Source of the DNA: Promethearchaeota archaeon
GTDB taxonomy: Archaea; Asgardarchaeota; Lokiarchaeia; Sigyniarchaeales; Promethearchaeaceae
Direction of reading: 5' to 3'
DNA length: 64,000 nucleotides
Assembly (NCBI GenBank): GCA_016933055.1
Contig: JAFGBS010000009.1
Span: 447,590-511,589, forward strand
Shown in pieces: positions 1 through 10,636 of this stretch. Both the position numbers and the translations under genes were made by a program. The notes under the pieces were generated by a model, which worked only from the letters and a program-made list of their open reading frames with translations, was not told where the DNA came from and ran no database searches. The first letter of the stretch is position 1; each line of letters begins with the position of its first letter.

Positions 1-1347
1 TAAACGCCCCGTACCTCCGAGATACATATCAATTGATTGCGCAGCAGTTCTACCGTGCCCAATAGCTTCAATCATCAGACCCGGCTTGATGAGATCTCCA
101 CCCGCAAACACTCCTGACAAGCTTGTTTTTTGTGTATGAGGTTCAACGCTTAACCAACGATCTTTTCGAAACCAGTTCAATCCCTTAATTTCTTTCAAAT
201 ATGATACATCTGGACTCTGTCCAATTGCCATGATGATTGTGTCTGCTTCGTATTCTATGTTTATATCTTCACAATATTGAGGACTAAATCTACCCGAATT
301 ATCAAATACCTCGGTACACTGTTTAAACACAATTTTGCGAACATGGTTTTCCTTATCAGTTAAAATAGCTTCTGGTCCCCAGCCATTGTTAATTCCTATA
401 TCCTCATCAACACATGCAGCAATTTCATGATCCCATGCAGGCATTTCCTCCCTTTGTTCTAAACAAACCAGTGTCAATTCTTTAGCGCCAAGACGTTTAG
501 CAGAACGGACCGCGTCGACTGCTACATTTCCTCCTCCCACTACTACTACGCGTTCCCCAACTTCGGGGAGTTTTGTATTATTATAAATCGCAAGCTTCAA
601 ATCCTTAAGGAAATCTACTGCTTGGTAGACCTCGATTGCATGCTCTCCTTCGATTCCAATATAATTTCCTTTGGGCAATCCCGTGGATAAGAAAACTGCC
701 TCATGCTTGGACTGAACCTCTTTAAAACTAATATCTCTACCGACGGTGGTGTTTGTGAGAATCTTTACTCCCAGTTTTTCAATCAATCCTATTTCCCATA
801 AGATTACTTTCATTGGTAATCGGTATTCTGGAATACCAACAGTAGCCATACCTCCTGGAACGGGATTTGATTCATACATTGTTACATCATGCCCCAATCG
901 CCGTAAAAAATAAGCACAAGTTAAACCTGCTGGACCTGCTCCAATAATTCCAACGGATTTTCTCGTTGATGGCAAACAATCCTCATTTAATCCATCCGAT
1001 TTCATTACTTTATCCGCAGCATAACTTTTCAAAACACAAATATTTACCGCATTTTCTTTGTCAAGTTCTGCTCTCCGACATTGATCTTCGCAAGGATGAG
1101 GGCAAACACGACCGCATATAGAGGAAAGAGGATTGTTTCTCCGCATAACTTTATACGCATCCAAATTTTCACCTCTAGCTATTAAGGCTAAAAATCCCGG
1201 TATATTAATGCCAGCGGGACAAGCATTGGCGCAGGGAGATATATATTTTTGATCTATAATATTATATACTTCTACTTTCTCACTGCTATGCTTGAGTAGT
1301 TTCCTTTCTTCCTTATCATTTAATTTTGGAGATTCAGATATTGTCAT
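1..1347 (-). CDS. FAD/NAD(P)-dependent oxidoreductase, glutamate synthase small-subunit (GltD)-like, C-terminus cut by window edge
   Basis: Translated by eye from cat at 1345-1347: MTISESPKLND...CANACPAGINIPGF...CGRVCPHPCEDQC...VGIIGAGPAGLTCAYFLRRLGHDVTMYE...VVVVGGGNVAVDAVRSAKRLGA; Fe-S N-terminal domain and two dinucleotide-binding motifs. Missing from the ORF track because it is open at the edge. Confidence 0.88.
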   Translation of the reverse strand, partial: MTISESPKLNDKEERKLLKHSSEKVEVYNIIDQKYISPCANACPAGINIPGFLALIARGENLDAYKVMRRNNPLSSICGRVCPHPCEDQCRRAELDKENAVNICVLKSYAADKVMKSDGLNEDCLPSTRKSVGIIGAGPAGLTCAYFLRRLGHDVTMYESNPVPGGMATVGIPEYRLPMKVILWEIGLIEKLGVKILTNTTVGRDISFKEVQSKHEAVFLSTGLPKGNYIGIEGEHAIEVYQAVDFLKDLKLAIYNNTKLPEVGERVVVVGGGNVAVDAVRSAKRLGAKELTLVCLEQREEMPAWDHEIAACVDEDIGINNGWGPEAILTDKENHVRKIVFKQCTEVFDNSGRFSPQYCEDINIEYEADTIIMAIGQSPDVSYLKEIKGLNWFRKDRWLSVEPHTQKTSLSGVFAGGDLIKPGLMIEAIGHGRTAAQSIDMYLGGTGRL

Positions 1348-1369
1348 GCTATTGTTCCTATGATTTGCT

Positions 1370-2692
1370 CTAGATTTTTTGAGTATATTTTGCAATAAAG
1401 GCTGCGAGGTCCATAACTTTGATACTTTCTGGTTTTTCATTACCCTCATCATCAGTCTCATTCAAATAACAATTAAAGTGAGTGATACACTTTGGACAAG
1501 TAGTTATAAGATATTCTGCGTCCGTATCTATTGCTTCATTAATTCTATTTTCCCGTAATATTTTTGTATTCGAATTGCATGAACGAAATGTAGATACACC
1601 ACAGCAATTTGCGTCATCCCGAATTGCTTTCATTTCAATCAATTCAATTCCTGGAATGCTTTTTAGCACTTTACGGGGGGCATCGTATACTTTTCCCCCT
1701 AATCGTCCTAATCGGCATGGATCATGATATGTCACCCTTGCTTTTACGGGGAATCGAGGTCCTAATAGGTGTAACAGATCTTGTTCGATAAGAAATTCAG
1801 AGAAGTGTTTTACTTCAAAATCACAATTATCAACAAGTTTGGGATAATCAAACTTCCACATTCGATATCCCTCTGCGCACTCGACTATAATGGTTTTTAC
1901 TCCCGACTTCTTATATTGGTTCACGTTATATTGGGCTAATTTTTTGGCAGTTTCGATATCACCAACCCAATAATTATCGTGCCCACAACATTTAGTTTCA
2001 AGCACTACAGGTGTAATTCCACCCTCATTCAAAATAGTTATCACTCCGCGGGGAGTATTTTTATATTGCGATCGGAATTGATAAAAAATATCATCCAAAA
2101 GTGACGTACAACCAATAAAATATGCAATCTCTCCGGATTCTGTGATTTTTAGTGAAGAATCATTCTTGATGAAGCCAATGTCATTTGTTTTTAAATCTGA
2201 TTCGCTTTGGAGTTTAGGATATAATTGCATAATTCCATCATGGGTGCTACCCTTAGTTAGTTCTTCTGTAAGTAAATCTTTATGATAGCCATATTCTCGT
2301 ATACCTTGCACGATCTCTGCTATAAGAACACCTTCACCGGCTTCATCTGAAGCCATTGGGCAGTAAATTGCACATTGCTCACATGTTAGACAATTAAAAA
2401 GCTTTTCATCTTGTATAAAAACATCTAAATCGTCAACACCATGAGTAACTAAGTTGTGAATGAAATCTTTTGGCGAGAAAATGCCTAATAAATGTGTAGG
2501 GCACACTACGAGGCATTTCCCACATGAGTAACAATAATTTGCTAGCTCCTTTACACGTTCCAGTTTTTTTGAGAGTTCTGGTGGGACTTGTTGTGCTTGA
2601 GTCATGAAGTTAACCTTTGAAAAACCAGTTCTATATCTAAAATCCTTAATTACATCAATTAAAGATTTCCACCTACTTCCCTCCAAATTCAA
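1370..2692 (-). CDS. Fe-S oxidoreductase, heterodisulfide reductase HdrD-like (2x4Fe-4S plus two CCG domains)
   Basis: YCYSCGKCLVVCP and NCLTCEQCAIYCP ferredoxin motifs; CCGHDNYW and CCGVSTFRSC CCG motifs; same strand as the GltD-like gene. Confidence 0.88.
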   Translation of the reverse strand: MNLEGSRWKSLIDVIKDFRYRTGFSKVNFMTQAQQVPPELSKKLERVKELANYCYSCGKCLVVCPTHLLGIFSPKDFIHNLVTHGVDDLDVFIQDEKLFNCLTCEQCAIYCPMASDEAGEGVLIAEIVQGIREYGYHKDLLTEELTKGSTHDGIMQLYPKLQSESDLKTNDIGFIKNDSSLKITESGEIAYFIGCTSLLDDIFYQFRSQYKNTPRGVITILNEGGITPVVLETKCCGHDNYWVGDIETAKKLAQYNVNQYKKSGVKTIIVECAEGYRMWKFDYPKLVDNCDFEVKHFSEFLIEQDLLHLLGPRFPVKARVTYHDPCRLGRLGGKVYDAPRKVLKSIPGIELIEMKAIRDDANCCGVSTFRSCNSNTKILRENRINEAIDTDAEYLITTCPKCITHFNCYLNETDDEGNEKPESIKVMDLAAFIAKYTQKI

Positions 2693-2790
2693 AAAATTTA
2701 GTAGTATTCACCGCAATTAATCTAAAGGTTTTTTCCCCATTTTTCTATTTTCTATATTTTTTTACGATAGGAAATCATACATAAAGTAAG

Positions 2791-4125
2791 GTGCACCCTA
2801 TTCGAATTTTCCTAGACCATCTTCATTACTATTTTGATATTATATTGAGAATTTTTCTTATTTTAACGGGAGTTGCAGCTATTTTTTACGTGTTAATCGC
2901 TATTATTGCATTTTTAACGACCAAAAAAAAGACAGTACAAGAAAAATCTCTCCAATTATCAGATTTACCCACAGTTACGGTTCAAATTCCAACTTATAAT
3001 GAATTAGCTGCATTAAATTGCGTAAAACGATGCTTAAATTTTGACTATCCGATAGAGAGACTACAAATTATAATAGGAGATGATAGTTCGGACAAGAAAA
3101 TTTCAAAACAAATTGATCTTTTTGCATTGGAATATCCAGATCAAGTATTGGTTACTCGTCGCGGAAATAATCTCGGTTATAAACCAGGAAATCTTAACCA
3201 CATGCTACAATATTCTACAGGAGAAATAATCGTAATTTTTGATTCAGATTTTCTTCCCAAAAAGGAATTCATGAAAGAAATTGTGAAACCATTTATTTTA
3301 AACCCTGAAATTGCTGCGGTTCAAGCTCGCTGGAGTATAAGAAATTTTGAACAAAGCCTCAGTTCTTTATTTGGAGGCACTATAGCTTATTATACACATT
3401 ATGTATTACTTCCTTTTACACAAAACATCGGAGGAACTTGTTTTTTGTGTGGATCCGCCGAGGCTATCCGAAAGAGTGTTCTGATTGAAATAGGAGAATG
3501 GTCTGAACACGCCTTAACTGAAGATATTGAATACACCCTACGGTTAATGATAAATAAGAAAAAAATTCTCTTTCTACCCCATTTAAAATGTGAGGGGGAA
3601 GCCCCTTTTATTCTTATAGATCTATGCAAACAGCAAATGAGATGGGCTTATGGGAATATAAATGCTCTCAAAAAATATTTTAAATCTATTTTCAGTAGAA
3701 AACGAAAAAAAAGCATTTCATTTCGTGATCGAATGAGCGTGCTCATTTTCCTAATTAGCTACTGTTTTAGCTTTTTTGTATTTTTTTCAACCATATTTGG
3801 GTTTTTAGGTATAGTAACAATAAATTTTAAAGGGATAACTCTCAATTGGGATTTCATTCTTTCTCCGTCTATACTTAATATCGTCATTATATCATGTTTA
3901 GTTGTTGTGTGGATAATATTAATGATACTGACAAAAAATACTCGATCGATTTTCAGAGTAACCTTATCTATGCTTACTGTTGGATTGGTTGCGACCTATT
4001 TCATTGTTTCTGGTATCATAAAAGCGCTATTTGGCAAAAAAATGAAATGGTTTATGGTGAAGAAGAAAGGAAATGATACATACCAGGTTGCAGAAAAACT
4101 TTCGAGTACTTCGACTGGTTCATAA
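2791..4125 (+). CDS. Family 2 glycosyltransferase, membrane-anchored (cellulose synthase-like)
   Basis: TVQIPTYNE, GDDSSD, FDSDF, TEDIEYTLR, QQMRWAYGN; TM segments at both ends; GTG start. Confidence 0.88.
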   Translation: MHPIRIFLDHLHYYFDIILRIFLILTGVAAIFYVLIAIIAFLTTKKKTVQEKSLQLSDLPTVTVQIPTYNELAALNCVKRCLNFDYPIERLQIIIGDDSSDKKISKQIDLFALEYPDQVLVTRRGNNLGYKPGNLNHMLQYSTGEIIVIFDSDFLPKKEFMKEIVKPFILNPEIAAVQARWSIRNFEQSLSSLFGGTIAYYTHYVLLPFTQNIGGTCFLCGSAEAIRKSVLIEIGEWSEHALTEDIEYTLRLMINKKKILFLPHLKCEGEAPFILIDLCKQQMRWAYGNINALKKYFKSIFSRKRKKSISFRDRMSVLIFLISYCFSFFVFFSTIFGFLGIVTINFKGITLNWDFILSPSILNIVIISCLVVVWIILMILTKNTRSIFRVTLSMLTVGLVATYFIVSGIIKALFGKKMKWFMVKKKGNDTYQVAEKLSSTSTGS

Positions 4126-4134
4126 CAAGTTTTT

Positions 4135-6762
4135 TTGGTCAAAGAAATTGACATGATATATATGAATGAACGGGAGATCGGTAAACAGTCTTTAATTACA
4201 TCCTTATCAGAGATAGGTTTTACTTTCCTCCCGAATACCAAAAATATATTGCAAAAAACGCTGGAATTACAAAAAGGAAAGAAAGTCACGTGGATCTGGA
4301 GTTTCTGTGATCAAATAGACTGTATAACGAACTTAAATAAACATAATTCATCATATTTAATTATCCATATTAACAGAAGCCCCAAAAACATAATTGCGGC
4401 ACTTTTTCACGCAAATTCATCTATAGAATTCTTTAATGAGGATCTAAATAGCAAGAGTACATCCTTTGTCAGATCAATCCTCAGATATTTCGCGGAATAT
4501 CAGATACAATTAGACTCTCAATCCATTCAAAAAATTTTCGGATTAGATAGTTTCTTTTATCATTTAGCCCAAAAATTGATGGAAACTTCTGAATTCGATA
4601 AAATACGCTGGAAAACCCTCTTTATTCCCTATTATGATGAAGGCACAATAGATGATCTATTATTATTTTCTCATAGCTATTTGTCATTTTTGTTGAAGCT
4701 TTTTATTTTGAAACAGACAGAGAATACTGGCTTGACGACACAAAATTTGAAGTCGAAATTGCAAGCTTATCCATCATTTTGCGATGTCTTTTTTACTAAG
4801 GACCTCTTTTCTGGGATTCTTTATAATATTAAATTAACAACCATCTTTGATTGTTTAATACCTAAGCTAAATTTTCAGCAAGTAGATTTGTTTTCAATTA
4901 TTTTCCAAGAACTTATCTCCTTAAAAACACGGCAATCATTGGGAGAAGTGTATACTCCCTCCTCCTTAATACGTTTGATGGTCCAAAAGAAAATATCGGA
5001 TCAAGAATCATTTTTAGATCCTGCATGTGGGACTGGGTCCTTTCTAATCGAGATTTATAGCCATTTGAAAGAGACTGAGAAATTAACCGAAAATACTGAG
5101 TTATACGGGATTGATGTGAATCCCCTCTCAGTAATGGCAACTATAACGAATTTTTATTTATTACAACAAGGGACTTTTCCCGAAAAGTGCCCTCAAATAA
5201 AAATTTTTCATGCGGATGCATTGATATCTGAGGATAATCCATCAATAGCAAAAGTAATAGAAAAGAAAGTCGATTTTATTATTGGAAATCCCCCTTGGAT
5301 TAACATTTCTGGAATATATCGGAGAGAATATAAAGAATTTCTGAAGAATTTGGCTAAACAGTTGAATATTCTTTATCCAATAGAGTCAAAAAACACAGAA
5401 ATATGTACCATTTTTTTCAATCAATCTAGAAATTTGTATTTGAAGAAAGGAGGGGAAATTTTTTTCATTTTTCCAGCATCCGTTCTTAATGGGAGACAAC
5501 ACGTGTATTTCCGATATTTTCCTGGTTTTAAAGATATTGAGATATGGCGCTTTAAACAGGACATCTTCAAAATCCATAGTATTTGTTTGTACGCTCGAAA
5601 TTCGGGGCAAGATCAAAAACCTTTTGAAAATAGAGAAGCTTTAAAAAAAAGATTGATCCTATCCAGTTTTCTTCTCTCCATCGATAATAACGGGGATATA
5701 ATTCAAGATTCAAGAAAGAGAATTCCTTTGATCCCCATTTACATTAAAGATGCCAAAAACGGAAGTTTCCCATTGGTGGGAAGATACAATCCCCTTTCAT
5801 TAGTTCCGAAAGAATTGCAGAGTGTTGTTCCAACAAGATCCCCTTATTATTCACAAGTAAAAGGGGGACTGCGTATTGTCCCCAGAAGATGGGTAGTTAT
5901 CCAAGAACACCCTCCTTTTAACGAAACCGTAATCATCCATCCTGATATGTCGCAACAAGCAAAATCTCAATGGATTACGCCTCCATACAAAAAAGCGGAA
6001 GTGGAATCAAAATATATCCATGAGTTTGTAAAATCCGAGTTTTTAATTCCTTACACTTTCGTGCAAACTAAATATGCATTTATACCAATTCGCCCCACTA
6101 AAAAAGCTATTCTAGAACGAAATGTTATAGAAACGAGCCATCTTCTTCCTTATGCTTCTAAATTCTACCGTTTTCTTGATGCCGAATATCGTAAACGTAT
6201 TAAAAAATCCGCATCCATGCCAACTCTTGCAGATAATTTCACATATAATGGACGATTATTACCCACCAATGTAATTCTTCAATCGCACGAAGTTATGGTT
6301 GTTCATAATTCTATAGGTTCAATTGTTAAAAGTGCTGTGATCCGACACCCGCTCCTATTGGATAATTCCTTATATTATATCATCCTAGAAAATATTGAAG
6401 AAGCGTATTACCTATGCGGCGTATTGAATTCAAATTTAATGACCAGTCTTGTTCGATTGATTGGAAGCACTGGATCTCGAGGAAGTCTGCGAAATATTCA
6501 TAAAAATCCTTATAATTTCTCTATCCCTCATTATTCGTCTTCTCCACTTCAGAATGAAATTGCCAATTTATGTAAAAAAATCGAACGTTATGTTCAGCGA
6601 TTTGTATTAGATTCACAAAAATCCACTTCACCGAGGTCAAATAAAACTGAACAAGTGATTATAAAACCTAGAACTATACAAAATCGACTTTTGACTGATT
6701 TAACATATAAAGAGTATACCTTTACCCTTGATTCATTAGTGAGAGAAATCTTGATCCACTGA
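4135..6762 (+). CDS. Eco57I-like N6-adenine DNA methyltransferase, apparently solitary
   Basis: QSLGEVYTPSSLIRLMV, FLDPACGTGSFLIEIY (motif I), IIGNPPWIN (motif IV NPPW), C-terminal specificity-like region. Confidence 0.85.
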   Translation: MVKEIDMIYMNEREIGKQSLITSLSEIGFTFLPNTKNILQKTLELQKGKKVTWIWSFCDQIDCITNLNKHNSSYLIIHINRSPKNIIAALFHANSSIEFFNEDLNSKSTSFVRSILRYFAEYQIQLDSQSIQKIFGLDSFFYHLAQKLMETSEFDKIRWKTLFIPYYDEGTIDDLLLFSHSYLSFLLKLFILKQTENTGLTTQNLKSKLQAYPSFCDVFFTKDLFSGILYNIKLTTIFDCLIPKLNFQQVDLFSIIFQELISLKTRQSLGEVYTPSSLIRLMVQKKISDQESFLDPACGTGSFLIEIYSHLKETEKLTENTELYGIDVNPLSVMATITNFYLLQQGTFPEKCPQIKIFHADALISEDNPSIAKVIEKKVDFIIGNPPWINISGIYRREYKEFLKNLAKQLNILYPIESKNTEICTIFFNQSRNLYLKKGGEIFFIFPASVLNGRQHVYFRYFPGFKDIEIWRFKQDIFKIHSICLYARNSGQDQKPFENREALKKRLILSSFLLSIDNNGDIIQDSRKRIPLIPIYIKDAKNGSFPLVGRYNPLSLVPKELQSVVPTRSPYYSQVKGGLRIVPRRWVVIQEHPPFNETVIIHPDMSQQAKSQWITPPYKKAEVESKYIHEFVKSEFLIPYTFVQTKYAFIPIRPTKKAILERNVIETSHLLPYASKFYRFLDAEYRKRIKKSASMPTLADNFTYNGRLLPTNVILQSHEVMVVHNSIGSIVKSAVIRHPLLLDNSLYYIILENIEEAYYLCGVLNSNLMTSLVRLIGSTGSRGSLRNIHKNPYNFSIPHYSSSPLQNEIANLCKKIERYVQRFVLDSQKSTSPRSNKTEQVIIKPRTIQNRLLTDLTYKEYTFTLDSLVREILIH

Positions 6763-6850
6763 AATTTTTTATAGTTAAACATAAAGGTCCACATTTCGAT
6801 ATAAACATAGGAAACATAGCATCAAGTTACGAATTTTAAGGGTCAAGAAA

Positions 6851-8419
6851 ATGAACTGGCAAGAAGTGATCATCCTAATCGTATATAGTCTATTACTGGC
6901 GGGTATTATCGTTATTATCATATTCAGAGAAAAAATCTTTGAACGAATCGAACGACCAAAAGTGAGTGCACCCAGCCCCAGAGTTCAAAAGATCCTGCAA
7001 AAATATTTCAAAGAAAAGGAAGCTCAACAAAAAGAACTTGAAAAACTTGAAATAATTGAAGCAATGAAAGTAACTATGCTGGATGAGATTGAAACAAAAA
7101 GCACTGAGATGACCGAAAAGGCTGAAGCTACCATCAGAACACTCGAACCCGAAGAAAAATTAATCGAACAAGGAGGGAAAATGTTCACCCAGTTCAGTAT
7201 CGGTCTTGAAAATGCTTTACCTCGTGATGAGAAAGAACGCGTTAAGGATATGGGTGATTTAATAGATGCTATCAAAATCTTAGAAAGCTTGGATAAGGAC
7301 CATTATGAGCAAGAAATTAAGGATGATACTGGAAAAGGTATGTTTTTCGACCAGATCACTTCCAAATTATATCGTGCAATGAGGAAGGAAGAATTCACCA
7401 AAGATAAACTCTTTGTGTTTGATAAGTTGGTCACGCTTGGCTTGAAAACTCTTAAAAACACTACTCGAAAAGATTTGCATGATGCCTTGAATTTTATGAA
7501 AGAGGCTTATTACATCAAAGATTATTTAGTGATAAACCCTGAGCTCACACTTATTTCAAGAAAGGGGGATATTCCTACATTTTCGAAATCGGAAACTGTT
7601 GTATTAGCATTAGCTTATGAAGAACATCCTTTACACTACAGTTTATTGCTAGAAAAATCCAAATGGTCTGAATCCTATGCAAATTCAGTAATTGATAACC
7701 TAGTTCAGAAAGAACTAGCAGAACGCCACAATGGGATCATTTCGCTTATTGGTTTTGAAACTCCGGAAGAAAAAGCAGAGAGAAAATTATTAGAAGAGAA
7801 ATTAGAAGAAAATTTGAAAGAAAAAGCACGATTACGCAAAGAACAACAACTACGTTTAGAACAAGAATTACGCAGCGAGACATACCCTAAGGAGAAATCC
7901 GAAGAAATTAAATCGGAGTTTGAAGTAGATGAAGAAGAGTTTGAGGATATCATCGGTAGCGAATTTATTGAGGACAACACAGACTTCGAACTTAATGAGG
8001 ATGCGATGATTGAGGGAATTATGACAATCTTTGAAAATTATGAACATATGAATGGAGGGCTGATGGACATACGTCTTATTCATCAATACCTATCGGAATT
8101 ATATATTGAGATAACCGTAGAGCAAATACTGAATACTTTGGATTCGTTAATGGAAATGGGTTTAGTCCGAGAAGTATTAAATTTATCCGGTGTCACCATA
8201 GTATTATTTAAAGAAATCCCTTTAGATGAAGAAATGAAAATTCTTTTAGGTACTATTTTGGAAAATGGATGGATGGATAAAACAGAAATTGGCTTGAAAC
8301 TCGGATGGGATGAGGAACAAACCCTTAATGTGATGAAACGACTGCAAGATGTTGGCTTGTTAAGATTGGATGAAAAAAATAGAGTTGTAATCCCGGGATT
8401 GTTCATCCAACAGAATTAG
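6851..8419 (+). CDS. Membrane-anchored coiled-coil protein with winged-helix-like C-terminal domains, unknown function
   Basis: N-terminal TM helix (VIILIVYSLLLAGIIVIIIF), long charged coiled coil, C-terminal repeats such as ILENGWMDKTEIGLKLGWDEEQTLNVMKRLQDVGLLRLDEK. Confidence 0.65.
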   Translation: MNWQEVIILIVYSLLLAGIIVIIIFREKIFERIERPKVSAPSPRVQKILQKYFKEKEAQQKELEKLEIIEAMKVTMLDEIETKSTEMTEKAEATIRTLEPEEKLIEQGGKMFTQFSIGLENALPRDEKERVKDMGDLIDAIKILESLDKDHYEQEIKDDTGKGMFFDQITSKLYRAMRKEEFTKDKLFVFDKLVTLGLKTLKNTTRKDLHDALNFMKEAYYIKDYLVINPELTLISRKGDIPTFSKSETVVLALAYEEHPLHYSLLLEKSKWSESYANSVIDNLVQKELAERHNGIISLIGFETPEEKAERKLLEEKLEENLKEKARLRKEQQLRLEQELRSETYPKEKSEEIKSEFEVDEEEFEDIIGSEFIEDNTDFELNEDAMIEGIMTIFENYEHMNGGLMDIRLIHQYLSELYIEITVEQILNTLDSLMEMGLVREVLNLSGVTIVLFKEIPLDEEMKILLGTILENGWMDKTEIGLKLGWDEEQTLNVMKRLQDVGLLRLDEKNRVVIPGLFIQQN

Positions 8420-8514
8420 ATACGTAGCATTTTTCTCTTTTTATTTTCATGTATGAAATAAGTAAAAACTGAATCTACACATTAATGAAAAAATAGGTAA
8501 AGTGTGAAAATAAA

Positions 8515-9024
8515 TTACTTTTTCGATGTTAAAGCTCCTATCAGTCCGATGATTCCTCCACCTGCAGTCATGAATAATCCAATACCAAGACGCCATCTCA
8601 CCCCAGTGAATGAATCACCAATAGTTATTCCAGCACTATCCCAAAATATATTTGTATCAATATAACTGGCCCAAACTGCTGCTTCGGAGTCACCTAATAA
8701 TACAAAGAATACTCCCACACCCACAAGCACTAAAACACTTCCCAATAGAGAGAGAATTTTATTTCCGGGCAAGCAAAGTAAAGCTCCTACACCTGCGATA
8801 ATTCCTGGAAGCAAGTAGGTAAATGTATCACTGAAGTAGGGGTCTCCATCCCCGAAAAAAGCAGATAAATAGTCATTATCAGTAACTTCATTTCCTAGAA
8901 CAGTTAGAAAATTCCACCATCCGAGTTCTTTGATAAAAATGCTCAGAACAACACCTAATAATGCAGCTATCCCACCTATAATTGCAAGGAAGGATCTTTG
9001 AGTTTTTTTTGTCATAAGAATCAC
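8515..9024 (-). CDS. Small integral membrane protein, about 4 TM helices
   Basis: Hydrophobic segments separated by short loops; start preceded by A/T-rich DNA. Confidence 0.6.
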   Translation of the reverse strand: MILMTKKTQRSFLAIIGGIAALLGVVLSIFIKELGWWNFLTVLGNEVTDNDYLSAFFGDGDPYFSDTFTYLLPGIIAGVGALLCLPGNKILSLLGSVLVLVGVGVFFVLLGDSEAAVWASYIDTNIFWDSAGITIGDSFTGVRWRLGIGLFMTAGGGIIGLIGALTSKK

Positions 9025-9141
9025 TAATCAGATAATAATTGATATTCCATCTTTTAAAAATTAATTTTTTATTTTCCACTTATCAAATTTTGGATTGTTT
9101 AAGAAATCAGTTTTAAAAATGTTTAGTGGGAACAAGAAACC

Positions 9142-10548
9142 ATGAATGATCAAGAACTATTCCGTCTTTCGAAGAAAGAACGCTTTACTTATTCCCTTAT
9201 GCAAATGCCTAACACAATTTTAGGGGGGATTTTTAGTTTCTTGTTTGTTGATCAGTTTTGGGACAACTTACAGATGGATCAAACCTTATTTGTTATAGCA
9301 CAAATTCTTTATGCGGTTGTAAATAGTCTTAATGATTTTTATTTCGGCAGGATAAGTGACAACACCGACGCAAAGCGTTGGGGTAGTCGTCGTTTGATTT
9401 ATATTAAATGGGGTGGTCCACTTTGGAGTTTGGTGTTTTTTTTAACATGGTTCCCATGGAGTTACACAAATCAGTGGATAATATTTTTTAATTTTTTAAC
9501 AATCATGTTCAGTTTTGACTCGTTGTTATCCTTAGTATGGATCGTCTGGCTGGCTTTAATGTCAGAACTCACAGAAAATCATGAGGAAAGAAATAGGATG
9601 GGACTTTATAATGCTTATTTTAACATATTGGGTGCAGTTTTTGTCGTGATTGCTTTTCTTCTTTTCCAAGCTCCCAACGGATTATTATTATTTCGAATAT
9701 TTGCTGGATTCTGTTCTGTGTTATGTGCAATCTGTTATATCTATGTCGGTACTCATCTGAAAGAAAGACCTGAGTTATATGTAAACCAAGAGCATTTACC
9801 ATTATTTAAATCACTCTCTGAGGTATTGAAATCTCGTTCCTATATTACAATGACTGTATTTAGGGTTTTCAATCAACTTAATGGAGCTCTATCGACTGCA
9901 TTTGCGTTCACATTCTTGTACTGGTTAGGAGATATTTATATACTCATTGCATTTTTGACTCCTATCGTAAGTATCTTGGGATCTTGGGTTTATAAGAGTC
10001 TCTCTGGTAAATATGATGTTAAAATATTAGTAATATGGGGGAGAACTCTGCAAATCTTGTTGTCCATAGCAACCTTTTTTATTTTATACATTCCGGGTAC
10101 GGAATTTATTATATGGGGTGTTGTTTTCCTTAACGGTATATTCGGAGGTTATATGATCTTTGATGTACCAATTATGTCAATGGTAATGGATGAGGACGAA
10201 GTCTTCCATAATAAAAGACGAGAAGGCTTGATCTTGGGTACTAATGCATTTTTTAACAAAATCGCAGAAAGTTCCGCGCCGATTTTGGGTACATACATCC
10301 TTCTACTATTTGGATTTATCCAAGGAGAAACACCAAGTACAGATGCAATTTTGGGGATAAAATTTCTGTTCTTAATTATTCCCGCAATTGTGAATTTTAT
10401 TGCACTTCTTGGAATCGCGTTTTTCCCCCTATATGGAAAAAACCTAGAAAAACTACAAAAACAATTAAACGAATTACACACTGAAAAAAAAAGAGTGTAT
10501 GATTCTTCAAAAGATACTGGAGATATAGAAAGAACAAATAAGCTCTAA
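9142..10548 (+). CDS. MFS transporter, glycoside-pentoside-hexuronide (MelB)-like
   Basis: About 12 hydrophobic segments; FYFGRISDNTDAKRWGSRRLIYIKWGGPLW and MSELTENHEERNRMGLYNAYFN motifs. Confidence 0.82.
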   Translation: MNDQELFRLSKKERFTYSLMQMPNTILGGIFSFLFVDQFWDNLQMDQTLFVIAQILYAVVNSLNDFYFGRISDNTDAKRWGSRRLIYIKWGGPLWSLVFFLTWFPWSYTNQWIIFFNFLTIMFSFDSLLSLVWIVWLALMSELTENHEERNRMGLYNAYFNILGAVFVVIAFLLFQAPNGLLLFRIFAGFCSVLCAICYIYVGTHLKERPELYVNQEHLPLFKSLSEVLKSRSYITMTVFRVFNQLNGALSTAFAFTFLYWLGDIYILIAFLTPIVSILGSWVYKSLSGKYDVKILVIWGRTLQILLSIATFFILYIPGTEFIIWGVVFLNGIFGGYMIFDVPIMSMVMDEDEVFHNKRREGLILGTNAFFNKIAESSAPILGTYILLLFGFIQGETPSTDAILGIKFLFLIIPAIVNFIALLGIAFFPLYGKNLEKLQKQLNELHTEKKRVYDSSKDTGDIERTNKL

Positions 10549-10636
10549 TGTGAAACAAAAATCGATTTCACTATTTTTCCCAATCAATCACACTTAAGAA
10601 ATATATAATAAACTACTAAGTAAGAAAAGTAAACTG

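Noticed and set aside
4135-6762. Complete restriction-modification or BREX defence locus
   Set aside because: No nuclease, ATPase or BREX/DISARM partner is present on either side.
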